From the NCBI RefSeq assembly GCF_014698045.1, contig NZ_JACJSE010000015.1:82263-146262 (forward strand): a DNA stretch of 64,000 nt, given 5' to 3'. The notes under the pieces were generated by a model. It saw nothing but the letters and a program-made list of their open reading frames with translations. It was not told the DNA's origin and ran no database searches. The first letter of the stretch is position 1, and each line of letters opens with the position of its first letter. A program made the translations under genes and the position numbers. Below, piece by piece: positions 1 to 8,799 of the stretch. The stretch is from Aulosira sp. FACHB-615. GTDB taxonomy: Bacteria > Cyanobacteriota > Cyanobacteriia > Cyanobacteriales > Nostocaceae.

Positions 1-243
1 TCCGGCTAAGGGTGGCTCAATTTTTAAGTTATCCTCAACACTTTTAGTATTCATTGGACGGCTAAAGGTGAGGCTAAAGGCAATATCATCTGCCCCAATT
101 TGCTGATTTTGCCAAGTAAAGGTGCGGACGCGGGGAGACACAACATCACCTTGGAAGATGATAAAGCCAATCAGCAAACTCAGCAGCAGCATCAAGGCGA
201 TCGCTACACGATCTAGTGGTTGGATCAGGGTTTTGCTAGTCAT
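1..243 (-). CDS. Ig-like domain protein, N-terminal part (cut by window edge)
   Basis: The minus-strand frame is open from an ATG at 241-243 to the window edge, giving 81 residues. It starts MTSKTLIQPLDR, then has one hydrophobic segment (about residues 12-32, rich in L, I and F) typical of an uncleaved signal anchor, and then a stretch (DDIAFSLTFSRPMN) that resembles the start of a bacterial Ig-like (SbsA/Big-type) domain. The likely product is a membrane-anchored, outward-facing protein; the rest lies outside the window. The start codon sits directly on a 7-bp tandem repeat, so the upstream region of this gene is repeat DNA. Function is not inferred beyond the fold. Confidence 0.6.
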   Translation of the reverse strand, partial: MTSKTLIQPLDRVAIALMLLLSLLIGFIIFQGDVVSPRVRTFTWQNQQIGADDIAFSLTFSRPMNTKSVEDNLKIEPPLAG

Positions 244-300
244 TGGTCATTAGTCATTGGTTATTGGTCATTGGTCATTAGTCATTGGTTATTGGTCATT
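241..300. repeat. 7-bp tandem repeat (CATTGGT type)
   Basis: Eight heptamers of the form CATTGGT, CATTAGT or TATTGGT run without a break, followed by a partial unit. This is the short tandemly repeated repetitive (STRR) class known from heterocystous cyanobacteria. It overlaps the start codon of the leftward Ig-like gene. Confidence 0.85.
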
Positions 301-323
301 AACAAAGAACAAATGACAAATGA

Positions 324-1091
324 TTAATAACTATAGGGATTTTGGGGTTGGGGAATCTTTTTGACAGAGTTCGCCACAATGGTGAGTTGGCGTTTCCCGT
401 TGAGGTTGTCTGTAACCATTTGTCCTTCGACTTCTAACCAGGTATCAGGGTTGTATTGTTCGGGATTGGCTGGTAATTTCACGGGTAAACCGACGGGGTA
501 AGCATCCGCCGCACAGCATGAGAGAATAAATCGGGCGAGAAATATATATTCTTTGCTTAAATCTGGAGGACGAATTACAAAGCCTTGGACTTTGGCTTTT
601 TGTCCTGTGTATGCGTCGGGTTCGGGATAAACATTGAGAGTTCTTACCCAATCTACTAGCGATCGCTCCTCTGGACGAACCGAAGCGCGGAAGGCTTGGG
701 GTTTAATTCGGGAAGTTCCCAGTAAATCACTCACGCCACGGTTGAGGGCTTTGTCACTGGCAAAAACTTGCGGTGTAATAATGAAACCTAAAATGGCCGC
801 CGTTAACAGCAACGCGCCACCCCAACCAGGCGGAAATAAAGTTATATGCTGGACATTTGGCAAAATATCGCGGCGATGACGTTGCCAAAGTTCTTGCATT
901 TTGAATAAGCCAACAATAATTAAGGCAATACCAGCTACTAACACCAAACCAAAATAATTTGGGTGAATCAGCAAATTCAGCTTGCCAGTCAGCCAGTATT
1001 TCAACATTAAAATTCCCCAAGCTGTGATGGCTATGACATCCAGCCAAGAGAGTAATAAATTCAGGCGTTGAGCTTTAGGTGTCATTGTCAT
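324..1091 (-). CDS. TIGR03943-type permease subunit (YcgQ-like)
   Basis: A 255-residue protein with hydrophobic segments near residues 13-32, 40-62 and 90-110, then a soluble C-terminal half containing the hallmark CCAADA motif (about residue 190) and a beta-rich end. This matches the TIGR03943/DUF1980 family, which pairs with a YcgR/YraQ-type permease. The partner is the next gene upstream (1210-2271) on the same strand, 118 bp away, so the two very likely form one membrane complex. Substrate is unknown; related pairs are often annotated as putative metal or arsenical permeases, but nothing here proves that. The N-terminus reads MTMTPKAQ, so the start could be either of two nearby ATGs. Confidence 0.8.
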   Translation of the reverse strand: MTMTPKAQRLNLLLSWLDVIAITAWGILMLKYWLTGKLNLLIHPNYFGLVLVAGIALIIVGLFKMQELWQRHRRDILPNVQHITLFPPGWGGALLLTAAILGFIITPQVFASDKALNRGVSDLLGTSRIKPQAFRASVRPEERSLVDWVRTLNVYPEPDAYTGQKAKVQGFVIRPPDLSKEYIFLARFILSCCAADAYPVGLPVKLPANPEQYNPDTWLEVEGQMVTDNLNGKRQLTIVANSVKKIPQPQNPYSY

Positions 1092-1104
1092 TTGTCCTCT
1101 CTTA

Positions 1105-1141
1105 CAAAGTCTGATTGGAGGTTTCTTCCAATCAGACTTTG
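1105..1141. other. 15-bp perfect stem-loop between the two permease genes
   Basis: Positions 1105-1119 and 1127-1141 are perfect inverted repeats around a 7-base loop. The hairpin lies in the gap between the permease gene (1210-2271) and its partner (324-1091), both read leftwards. No T-run follows on the minus strand, so it is not a textbook terminator for that direction. It could set relative expression of the two subunits by RNA processing or attenuation. Confidence 0.6.
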
Positions 1142-1185
1142 CATTTTGTCCTTTGTCATTGGTTATCAGACGTATCCATCTTTTA

Positions 1186-1209
1186 ACTCAGCACTCAGCA
1201 CTCAGCACT
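1186..1209. repeat. 7-bp tandem repeat (ACTCAGC)
   Basis: Three and a half copies of ACTCAGC end directly at the stop codon of the leftward permease gene. The reverse complement is the same family as the TGCTGAG repeats at 8986 and 32321. Confidence 0.8.
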
Positions 1210-2271
1210 TTAAAGAACGTGCAAGTTAATAAACAGCGTGAATAAAAATGTCAATTGTCCGGCTAAGGCAAAGAGGTAGAAAATTGCTCTTGGCTTGAAA
1301 ATGGATAACATTAACCCAACGCTTTTAATGTCGATCATTGGCCCAAATACCAAAAATGCCAGCAAGGAACCACTACTAAATGCTGATGCAAAGGATAGGG
1401 CAAAAAAGGAATCGACTGTGGAACAAATTGAGACAACGGCTGCCAAAATTAGCATCACGATGATGGAACTAACCGGGCCAGCACCGAGGCTCAGGATTAA
1501 ATCGCGGGGTGCAAAGACTTGGATAGCAGCTGCGATCGCACTACCAATTACCATAACTCCGCCCAGTTCGCGCAATTCTTGGATACTGTTATCCATCAAC
1601 AGCCGGAGTTTTGCCGCCAGTGGTTTATTTGAGTTTGCTAGGGGGTCATCTGCTGTGCCATCCATCCGGTTGGGTGTACCTGCTTTCCCTCCCAAAATAT
1701 ATGTCCCAGATTGCAACAAAGTTGGTGTTGTTGATTCTGGGGGAAGTTGGTAACGTTTACCCCGCCGTTGGGTTTCGACTTTCGCTGGGGGATTAAACTT
1801 CATATAACGGGCGATCGCAGGTTGGACTATGGGAGTCAAGTCCTTTTGAAAACTAAACACAAAGCCAACAGTTGTGGCAATCAATAAGGAAAATACTACC
1901 CGTAAAACCACGATTTCTGGCTGATCGCGGAACGCCGTCCAAGTTGCCCAAATCACAATCGGGTTAATCGTTGGCGCTGCTAGTAAAAAACCAATCGCTA
2001 CAGGTGTGGGTACGCCCTGAATCAGCAAGCGCCGCGCTACCGGCACATTGCCACACTCACACACCGGAAATAAAAAACCCACCATACTGCCAACTAAAGC
2101 CCCCAATAGGGGATTTTTGGGCATTTTTTCGACTAATTTGCGCTCATCAACAAAAAACAGCAGCAAACTAGAGAATAAAACCCCTAGAAGCAAAAACGGC
2201 ATCGCTTCGACTAGCAGACTCAGAAATATCGTGAAACCATTGTTCAGTTGATTCATGGGTGTCGCAGTCAA
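1210..2271 (-). CDS. Permease of the YraQ/ArsP-like (DUF318) family
   Basis: A 353-residue polytopic membrane protein. Near the N-terminus is a segment with FLLLGVLFSS, followed by the conserved CECGNVPVARRL motif (about residues 72-83) typical of ArsP_1/DUF318 permeases. A hydrophilic loop (about residues 160-225) separates the two membrane halves; the second half carries further segments, including VVSICSTVDSFFALSF. The downstream gene encodes the TIGR03943 partner, the usual arrangement for this two-component permease. An in-frame ATG five codons downstream (MNQLNNG) is an alternative start. The transported substrate cannot be read from the sequence. Confidence 0.82.
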   Translation of the reverse strand: MTATPMNQLNNGFTIFLSLLVEAMPFLLLGVLFSSLLLFFVDERKLVEKMPKNPLLGALVGSMVGFLFPVCECGNVPVARRLLIQGVPTPVAIGFLLAAPTINPIVIWATWTAFRDQPEIVVLRVVFSLLIATTVGFVFSFQKDLTPIVQPAIARYMKFNPPAKVETQRRGKRYQLPPESTTPTLLQSGTYILGGKAGTPNRMDGTADDPLANSNKPLAAKLRLLMDNSIQELRELGGVMVIGSAIAAAIQVFAPRDLILSLGAGPVSSIIVMLILAAVVSICSTVDSFFALSFASAFSSGSLLAFLVFGPMIDIKSVGLMLSIFKPRAIFYLFALAGQLTFLFTLFINLHVL

Positions 2272-3090
2272 AAGCGGTTGAAAGTTTTGAGGTTATGTCT
2301 AGTCATTTTATCGAAATGGGGATCAAAATCATGTACGGATAATTCAACATCATTGACACAACCAGACTATCTTTAATTCGTAGTCTTGCTTAAGCGCCAA
2401 CTAGCGCCCGTGAGTTTTAGTATAGTCATTTTACATGAGTGCATTTACGGATGATTGTTTTGGTTGAGATTGCCTGATTTCCGAAATAGTTCTGAATTAT
2501 CGGTTAACAGGCATAGGATTAGGTGACGTTTAATTACCTAATGTTTATACTTACTGTAAATTAGCTGATTAGTGTGTTATCTTCCACGCATTTTCATCAA
2601 GGATTCACAGTCTTTAAACATTTGGGGATCACTCTGAGTTGCTGATATGCGTGTTTTAACTTAATTTGGCTCAACTCAAGAGTGTCTGTGGTTGATTTCT
2701 ACTACAAAAATCAGCAATCCGCAATACCAAAATGGAATAATTTTAGTAAACATTATGTATGGCGCTAATTTTCCGCAAGACTCCAAGTATTTTCACGGCC
2801 ACTACTACCTAAAATCTGGCAAATTCTCATTTTTGTTATTATTAGTTAATATTTTGATGAATTAAGTTGTTTAAATTATCCTTCTGTTAATAAAATAAGA
2901 ATCTAAGTCAGTTAGGACAAATAAAGCTAACGCACGAGGTTCGCTAAGTTCCTATTAGTAAGGGTTTTTGATATGTTTAACTTGCGTTACATCGTTATAT
3001 TGATAGCTGCATACTTACTGAATAGACTTTAAAATCTCAGTTTTTTACCTATTAACTAGTTGTTAAAACTTATATATCTCAGGGTTGCCA
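2272..3090. other. Intergenic region, 819 bp, AT-rich
   Basis: Divergent spacer between the leftward permease gene and the rightward histidine kinase gene, so it should hold promoters for both. I see no repeat array, tRNA or strong hairpin. A 36-codon open frame at 2755-2865 (plus strand, ending LLLLVNILMN) lacks a ribosome binding site and is not called. Confidence 0.5.
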
Positions 3091-4449
3091 GTGTCATCAG
3101 AATTAACTGCTTTAATTTCACCACCAGTTTTATCTATTGCCAGCAATAACTATCTCAGTTTAGAGTCAAATTTACAAGAATTGCCTATGTATGACTTTGC
3201 TGTAGATATTAGTTGTACATGCACTGAAGTAGCTAATTTTTTAGAAAGATACCCGCGCTTACCAGGTGTAGTTTTACAAGAACGGGGAAAATTTTTGGGG
3301 ATGATTTCGCGGCGACGTGTTCTAGAATTTCTGATTCGTCCTTTTGGACAAGAGTTATTTGCTAAAGCCAACATTAACGAGCTTTACAGCTATGCACGTA
3401 CAGAAATTATGCTGCTACCAGAGACGACGACGATTTTAACAGCAATGCAGCATACACTCAAGCGATCGCCTGAACTTTTTGCCGAACCGATTGTTGTCAA
3501 AACAGAAACAAATACTTACAAATTATTAGATATTCACGACTTGAGTTTAGCAGCTTGGCAAATTCGCGGCATTGAAACTCAAGTACGCTACGAACGTAGT
3601 CAAGCCCAAATGATTCAAAATGATAAAATGGCACGTTTAGGGCGTTTAGTTGACGGCGTAGCCCATGAAATTTTAGACCCCGTTGGTTTTATTTGGGGCA
3701 ATTTAACTTACATCTCAAAATATAGTCAAGACTTACTCAAGCTAATAGCTGCTTACTCCGAAGATTTACCCGAAGCTTCCGCCGCCATTAACTATCTCAA
3801 AGATGAAATTGAATTTGATTTTTTAGAAGAAGATTTATCCAAAGCTTTAGCCAGCGCCCACACTGGTGCAGAAAGATTAAAAAAACTCGTCACCAGTTTA
3901 CAAAATTTCTGCCATATTGATGAAATTTATCCCAAACCAGTAGACATTAACGCTTGTATAGACGGGATTATTCTTTTGTTAAAAAGCCGTTTAAAAGGTG
4001 AAATTGAAATTGTCAAGAAATATGGCAAAATTCCCCCAGTTCCTTGCTTTATGGGACAACTGCACCAAGTATTAATGAATATTTTTAGTCAGACTGTAGA
4101 TGGCTTATTAGATGAAGCTGTTCGCCAACAGTTTCAACAAGCATCTTGTTCTGACATAAATCAACCCCAAATTATCATCACTACAGCCGTTATTTCTCAA
4201 GCACCAACCCACCCAAATGCCCCGGATTCTCGTTGGGTTTGTATTAGCATCGTTGATAATAGCCCCGGAATGTCAGAAGAAGCACAAAAACAAATTCTTG
4301 ATTCTTTTTCAACGGAAAAACGGGCTGATGTAGAAACTAGTTTAGGCGTTAGTTACCGAATTATCACCGCAAGACATGGCGGTAAATTAGATTTTCGTTC
4401 CCAAGAAGGGGTGGGTTCGGAATTTAAAATACTTTTGCCCTTGGTGTGA
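3091..4449 (+). CDS. Sensor histidine kinase with CBS-like N-terminal domain
   Basis: About 452 residues. The first 110 resemble the CBS-like input domain seen in some bacterial sensors (LPGVVLQERGKFLGMISRRR, then RPFGQELF). A helical region leads to an H-box with AHEILDP, the histidine being about residue 192, and then a HATPase-like C-terminus with IVDNSPGMS and HGGKLDFRS. The ATPase is atypical: the N-box reads NIFSQTVDGL where NIFSNAxDAL is usual, and the G2 box reads SLGVSY rather than GxGLG. I chose GTG 3091 because AGGG lies six bases upstream; a TTG at 3085 is the alternative. No transmembrane segment is visible, so it is probably cytoplasmic. No response regulator is adjacent. Confidence 0.75.
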   Translation: MSSELTALISPPVLSIASNNYLSLESNLQELPMYDFAVDISCTCTEVANFLERYPRLPGVVLQERGKFLGMISRRRVLEFLIRPFGQELFAKANINELYSYARTEIMLLPETTTILTAMQHTLKRSPELFAEPIVVKTETNTYKLLDIHDLSLAAWQIRGIETQVRYERSQAQMIQNDKMARLGRLVDGVAHEILDPVGFIWGNLTYISKYSQDLLKLIAAYSEDLPEASAAINYLKDEIEFDFLEEDLSKALASAHTGAERLKKLVTSLQNFCHIDEIYPKPVDINACIDGIILLLKSRLKGEIEIVKKYGKIPPVPCFMGQLHQVLMNIFSQTVDGLLDEAVRQQFQQASCSDINQPQIIITTAVISQAPTHPNAPDSRWVCISIVDNSPGMSEEAQKQILDSFSTEKRADVETSLGVSYRIITARHGGKLDFRSQEGVGSEFKILLPLV

Positions 4450-4536
4450 TTTTGGTGAAGTTCATCGACTGAGGGCAAGGTGGACAAGGGAGATAGCGTT
4501 ATTTTACTTTATAAATTTTTCCTGCCTCCTGCCTTT

Positions 4537-5916
4537 TTAAATATGTTGATAAAACTGTAATCTACCAAAACCTAAAAATTGACTGTGAGGTTTTTCTCCA
4601 ATTGGCGATGCGGTCACACCAAAGAGATAAACGCCACCTCTTTGGGGATTTTGTTGGGCTTTTAAACTAATGGTAATTTTTGTTCCAGGTGAAACTGGCG
4701 GATCAAAAGTAAAAGATATGGTTTGGGTTTTGCGATCGCTGCTAATATCTTTGAGTTGCAGTTTCTCTCTTGTTTGAGAACGTCCTCCTTTAAAGGCGAC
4801 AGTTTCTTTGAGACGAAAGCGGATATATTCTGCACCTTCACGCTGGTTAATTGTAATTTGTTGGAGAGATGTCCCCGCACCTTCTGGCAAGTTAATTGTA
4901 AAGTAATAAGTTGCGCCTAAAGCTTTGGCTTGATTGTCGTCTGTTGTGACTTCTACTAAACTCGGCTGTTGAGCAAAATATGTTGTTTTGGGTGAAGTCA
5001 AAGGCTGCGGAGTCGGCGGGGTGGTGATGATTTCTTGATTGCGGGGTGATTGAGGTGTGGTAACAGAAGATGTCATATTATTTCTGTTACGATCATTTGT
5101 TGAATTAAAAGTAAAAGAACCAATTAAAGACGAAGATTCCCAAGGTGTTTGTTTGCCATTAGTTGTATTGAGAACATCAGCCCTTACTTGTTTAAACATT
5201 TGTTCCACATCTAGGTTCGGAGCCTTCATATTACGTAATAAAGCTGTAGTATAAGGGCTATTGCGTCCATCGCCATCAAAAGCAACTGTCCCTGGTGCAG
5301 TAGAATAAGCAATGAGCGTGCCTTTAACAGCTTGCGTCGGTGCTGCTAACCCACGTTGGAGCGATCGCCATTGACGAGTAAAGGGATTATTCCGACAAGC
5401 ATCTAAAATAATAAAATTGACATCGTTGTTTGCATCTTCCATCACATTCAGAACTTTACCCATCGCCATCGCTTCATAACGCACATCTTGTTCCCGTTCT
5501 AGTCGCGCATTGACAGGTATTAAATAATTTTCTCCGTCTACTTGCACTCCATGTCCAGCAAAGTAAAATAACCCTACTCCGCCTTGGCGCAGTTGGCGAT
5601 TAAACTTTTCAATGGCTTCTTCCATCTGTCTCAAATCTACATCTTTGAGGAGAGTGACATCAAATCCCACTTGACGTAAGGAATTAGCAATGTCTGTAGC
5701 GTCGTTGACAGGATTAACTAATGTATCGGCTGATTTGTAATTGGAATTACCAATAATGAGTGCTGTACGATGTTGGCGTTTTACTGGAATGAGATTTTGA
5801 GCGATCGCCTGATTTATCCCTATCCTTGGGTGAGCTAAACTAAACGTTAATGGCAATACTAATGCCGCAGTTCCTAACAATAGTTGCCATTTATGCCACA
5901 ACATTTTTTTACTCAA
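4537..5916 (-). CDS. Exported caspase-family (C14) protease fused to DUF2808
   Basis: A 459-residue protein. Residues 1-40 form a signal peptide ending near AIAQ. Residues 48-260 are a caspase p20-like domain with the dyad His122 (FAGHG) and Cys174 (ILDACRNNP). After a Pro/Thr-rich linker (about 275-315), residues 320-459 match DUF2808, a domain of secreted cyanobacterial proteins (GATYYFTINLPEGAG, RLKETVAFKGG, FTFDPPVSPGT). Orthocaspases of this type cleave after basic residues in studied relatives; the target here is unknown. The signal peptide implies action outside the cytoplasm. It is convergent with the upstream histidine kinase gene and stands alone. The fusion with DUF2808 is the unusual part. 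Confidence 0.85.
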   Translation of the reverse strand: MSKKMLWHKWQLLLGTAALVLPLTFSLAHPRIGINQAIAQNLIPVKRQHRTALIIGNSNYKSADTLVNPVNDATDIANSLRQVGFDVTLLKDVDLRQMEEAIEKFNRQLRQGGVGLFYFAGHGVQVDGENYLIPVNARLEREQDVRYEAMAMGKVLNVMEDANNDVNFIILDACRNNPFTRQWRSLQRGLAAPTQAVKGTLIAYSTAPGTVAFDGDGRNSPYTTALLRNMKAPNLDVEQMFKQVRADVLNTTNGKQTPWESSSLIGSFTFNSTNDRNRNNMTSSVTTPQSPRNQEIITTPPTPQPLTSPKTTYFAQQPSLVEVTTDDNQAKALGATYYFTINLPEGAGTSLQQITINQREGAEYIRFRLKETVAFKGGRSQTREKLQLKDISSDRKTQTISFTFDPPVSPGTKITISLKAQQNPQRGGVYLFGVTASPIGEKPHSQFLGFGRLQFYQHI

Positions 5917-6004
5917 TATTTTTATCTAAATTTAAATTAAATTATTTGCAATAATTTTAATTCAACTTCAGTAATTATTTGAATAACATTTAATTAAATT
6001 TACA

Positions 6005-6120
6005 AGCCCCGACGAATGGAATTCGCGGCTATAAAAACGCAGTCCGCCTGGGCTGCGGCGATAGCAAAGCTGAACGCGGACTAATATAAAATAAAGGGTT
6101 TTGTCTGTATAGCCGTGACT
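6005..6120. repeat. Structured dispersed repeat; first 35 bp recur at 57556
   Basis: Positions 6005-6039 are identical to 57556-57590. The remainder can fold: 6026-6033 pairs with 6108-6115, and 6041-6047 pairs with 6076-6082, giving nested stems. This looks like a small non-coding repetitive element in the upstream region of the caspase gene. Confidence 0.7.
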
Positions 6121-6121
6121 T

Positions 6122-6238
6122 ATACCATTTCACGAAATTACTGATAGAAATCGCTTCCTCTGCAACTCTGCTTCTGGTCGCCGAGCGAAGTCGAGGCGCT
6201 ACTTGCATATCCGTATCATTTTTAAAGTGAAATGGTAT
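6122..6238. mobile_element. MITE-like segment with 12-bp terminal inverted repeats
   Basis: ATACCATTTCAC at 6122-6133 is matched by its exact reverse complement at 6227-6238, bounding 117 bp without an open frame. Size and ends fit a miniature inverted-repeat element. A target-site duplication is not obvious. Confidence 0.5.
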
Positions 6239-6293
6239 TACTCAATATTCCTCTACAACTCTTATTCCTCTGCGCCTCGGCGGTACCCTACGG

Positions 6294-6314
6294 GAAGCCG
6301 CTTGCGCGTCTACG
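6294..6314. repeat. 21-bp dispersed palindromic-type repeat, inverted copy at 57589-57609
   Basis: The 21 bases here are the exact reverse complement of 57589-57609. Related GC-rich words with CCCGTAGGG or CCCTGCGGGA cores occur near 16220, 37260 and 63813, which suggests one family of small interspersed repeats scattered through the window. Confidence 0.6.
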
Positions 6315-6346
6315 ATATTACAGCACTTGTGTGTCAGCCCTAGATT

Positions 6347-7840
6347 TTAAAAATTTGCGTGCAGTAAAGCTTCTCCTTGTTGATAAATTGCTTTAGCATA
6401 ATCTGTCCAAGTACCTTGTCCCCAATAGCGAAAACAGCTAGTTTGCAGCAATAAATTATAGAGTAATGCCTGCCGATATTGGGATTGTTTAGTAATTACA
6501 CCAGACTCATCGTTGACTAAAATTTTATCTGTCTTTTCATGAAATAAACTGCTGAGTTTATTCATAGGAGATAATACATTTTCATATCCTTTTACCCAAC
6601 TAATATGATTTGTCCAAGAAGCACCATCTACATGAAAGTGAGGATTACTTTGCTTTAATTCTTGGATGGCATTTTCCACAGCTTCGGGGTGATAATTATC
6701 GGATGCAACTCTTTGCCAAATGAGATGCTGTCCTACTGGCTGACAAGTTGGATAATCTTCGGGGTTACAACCTGCGGCTGTAATTAACTCTAAATATTCT
6801 GTACCGCACACTCCGACAACGCCAGATTTACCACCGCCATGATTAACCATATCCCACCAAGCTTGTTTGAAAGCACTGGGAAATTCATTCATCATCACAC
6901 CGCCATTTTCCCCATCACCAATTTGACTGACTATCGGTGGTACTAATACATTATCTATTTGTTGTTTAGAGAGTGTTTTAGCTTCGTAGTATGGCTGCAT
7001 TTGAGCAACTAATTTTGTATCAGAACCTTGAGTTTTAATTAAGGCTGTAATACTAATTGTTTCACCTTGAGAATTACGCGCTATTAAACGGTGTGGTAGA
7101 TGTTTATATCTCAGAGATTCACCATTGATTGTTTCTACAGAATGTTCTTGGACTAATAACCAAAGATAGCCACACTCTTTGAGAGATTTGACAAATTCAA
7201 ATAAAGTATCAGGGTGATTTGGTAGGTGCATTTCTGGCGGTGAAAATCCTTTGACTCTTGCCAATGCGTCCCAGCCAAAAATAGCAGCAAAATGTTGTTG
7301 CCAAGCTAAAATATGCAATTTAATATCGGGTATTGGTGTGGAAGGAACAACAGCATGACTCCACATTGTTCCTAACCATTCAACATAAGGTTGATATTTG
7401 GAATCGCAAGTAATTTTTTTGAGGTTGTCAAGGATGTCGTTGCGTCCCATCTGGCGTAATCCCCACAACAAATTGCCAGAGTAATCTAACATGACGCGGG
7501 GATTGCAACCTTGGCTGACAAGTTCGGGAATGAAATCACCCATGCGACTATAGCAATAAGCAAAAGGCGCGGCGTTGTGGTTGTCGCCTTCGTTGGGATG
7601 TTCAAACATATATTGCAGATTGCTGATCAGTCCGCCGTTGTATCCTGCGGGGATAGTTGGCTGGTGCATGTGTAAAGCGATCGCAAATACCGCATTCACA
7701 TCCTCTAACCTCAGATTGGTTGAAGGTAAAAAAATAGGTTTGTTGTGGTTGACTACCGCAAGAACTTCTTTCTCCCAACCAGAAATATTTGGTAAGCCGT
7801 CAACGATTTCAGGCGGGAGAGTCGTAGGAAAGGAAATCAT
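6347..7840 (-). CDS. Glycoside hydrolase family 57 protein
   Basis: A 497-residue protein carrying the conserved regions of GH57: HMHQP (57-61), GTMWSHA (157-163), the nucleophile region GFSPPEM with Glu203, and the acid/base region IGDGENGG with Asp309. GH57 members act on alpha-glucans (alpha-amylase, branching or 4-alpha-glucanotransferase activities), so a role in glycogen or other glucan metabolism is likely, but the exact activity cannot be fixed by eye. No signal peptide is seen, so it is probably cytoplasmic. It follows the SDR gene (7918-8799) on the same strand with a 77-bp gap. Confidence 0.85.
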   Translation of the reverse strand: MISFPTTLPPEIVDGLPNISGWEKEVLAVVNHNKPIFLPSTNLRLEDVNAVFAIALHMHQPTIPAGYNGGLISNLQYMFEHPNEGDNHNAAPFAYCYSRMGDFIPELVSQGCNPRVMLDYSGNLLWGLRQMGRNDILDNLKKITCDSKYQPYVEWLGTMWSHAVVPSTPIPDIKLHILAWQQHFAAIFGWDALARVKGFSPPEMHLPNHPDTLFEFVKSLKECGYLWLLVQEHSVETINGESLRYKHLPHRLIARNSQGETISITALIKTQGSDTKLVAQMQPYYEAKTLSKQQIDNVLVPPIVSQIGDGENGGVMMNEFPSAFKQAWWDMVNHGGGKSGVVGVCGTEYLELITAAGCNPEDYPTCQPVGQHLIWQRVASDNYHPEAVENAIQELKQSNPHFHVDGASWTNHISWVKGYENVLSPMNKLSSLFHEKTDKILVNDESGVITKQSQYRQALLYNLLLQTSCFRYWGQGTWTDYAKAIYQQGEALLHANF

Positions 7841-7917
7841 AAGTGTGAGGAATAAAACTTTTCATCCCTCATACTGTATCTTTATTGTTGCAGTAGGCGA
7901 TCGCGTCCCAGAATCTT

Positions 7918-8799
7918 TTAAGACTTACGTGCAGATACTAATGGAGTTACGTTTCGATTTAACAAAACATCGCAAAAACGATTGATCCGGCTGAATAAAC
8001 TTGGTTTTTCGACAACTTGCTGCTTTCTTGGTGCTGGTGGCGCGGCAATTTTTAAAATCAACTCTAACAACCAAGGGGCTAGGCGTTGACACCACACAGC
8101 TAAATGACTTTGCCATCCAACTAAAATTTCTGGTGCATCATTCTGCAATCCGACGATCAATGCTTGCGCTACTTGTTGGGGTGTCATGGGAATCACCCAA
8201 CGGAATAGTTGCAAGTCACGCACCATATCTGTGTCGGTGAGAGAAGGTAATAAGGCTTTGACTTGAATATTGTACTCGGCTAATTCTTGACGCAAGGCTT
8301 GGGTAAATCCTAAGATGGCAAATTTTGTAGCTGAATATGTTGCCATTGTTGGTGCAGCGACTTTCCCCATTAAACTAGAGACGTTAACAATTGTCCCCTG
8401 TTTTTGGCTGGCCATGCGTCGGGCTATCAAACTGGTGAGGGTGTACATTCCCAACAAATTCACAGACAGTTCTTCTTGGAGTTGGGGAAGTTTGGAACGC
8501 AAGAATGAGGTTTGATAAGCAACACCAGCACAATTCACCAGCAGATGAATCGGGCCATGATTGCGCCACAATTGGGCTACAGTAATATTTACTTCTGTGG
8601 CGCGAGTTAAATCTAGTGGGATGATGACGGCTTCTGTTCCCATCGCCGTAATTTCTTGGGCGACTTCAGTTAATTTTTGGCGATCGCGTGCTACTAAAAT
8701 TAATCTTTTCATCCCTTGTTGTGCTAGAGCAAGGGCGATCGCTCTGCCAATACCGCGAGAAGCCCCTGTAATTAGAGCAACATTACCTTGAATCTTCAT
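7918..8799 (-). CDS. Short-chain dehydrogenase/reductase
   Basis: A 293-residue classical SDR. The N-terminus has the nucleotide-binding TGASRGIG motif (residues 13-20), then NCAG (about 89-92), and the active-site YSATKF with the catalytic Tyr and Lys around 155-159. The C-terminal 60 residues extend past the SDR core and hold a hydrophobic stretch (LAPWLLELILKIAAPP), which suggests membrane association. The substrate is unknown. It probably shares a transcript with the GH57 gene downstream. Confidence 0.85.
   Translation of the reverse strand: MKIQGNVALITGASRGIGRAIALALAQQGMKRLILVARDRQKLTEVAQEITAMGTEAVIIPLDLTRATEVNITVAQLWRNHGPIHLLVNCAGVAYQTSFLRSKLPQLQEELSVNLLGMYTLTSLIARRMASQKQGTIVNVSSLMGKVAAPTMATYSATKFAILGFTQALRQELAEYNIQVKALLPSLTDTDMVRDLQLFRWVIPMTPQQVAQALIVGLQNDAPEILVGWQSHLAVWCQRLAPWLLELILKIAAPPAPRKQQVVEKPSLFSRINRFCDVLLNRNVTPLVSARKS

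Noticed and set aside
2755..2865. Plus-strand 36-codon frame with hydrophobic end
   Set aside because: There is no ribosome binding site and no coupling to a neighbour, and it sits in an AT-rich spacer where chance frames are common.
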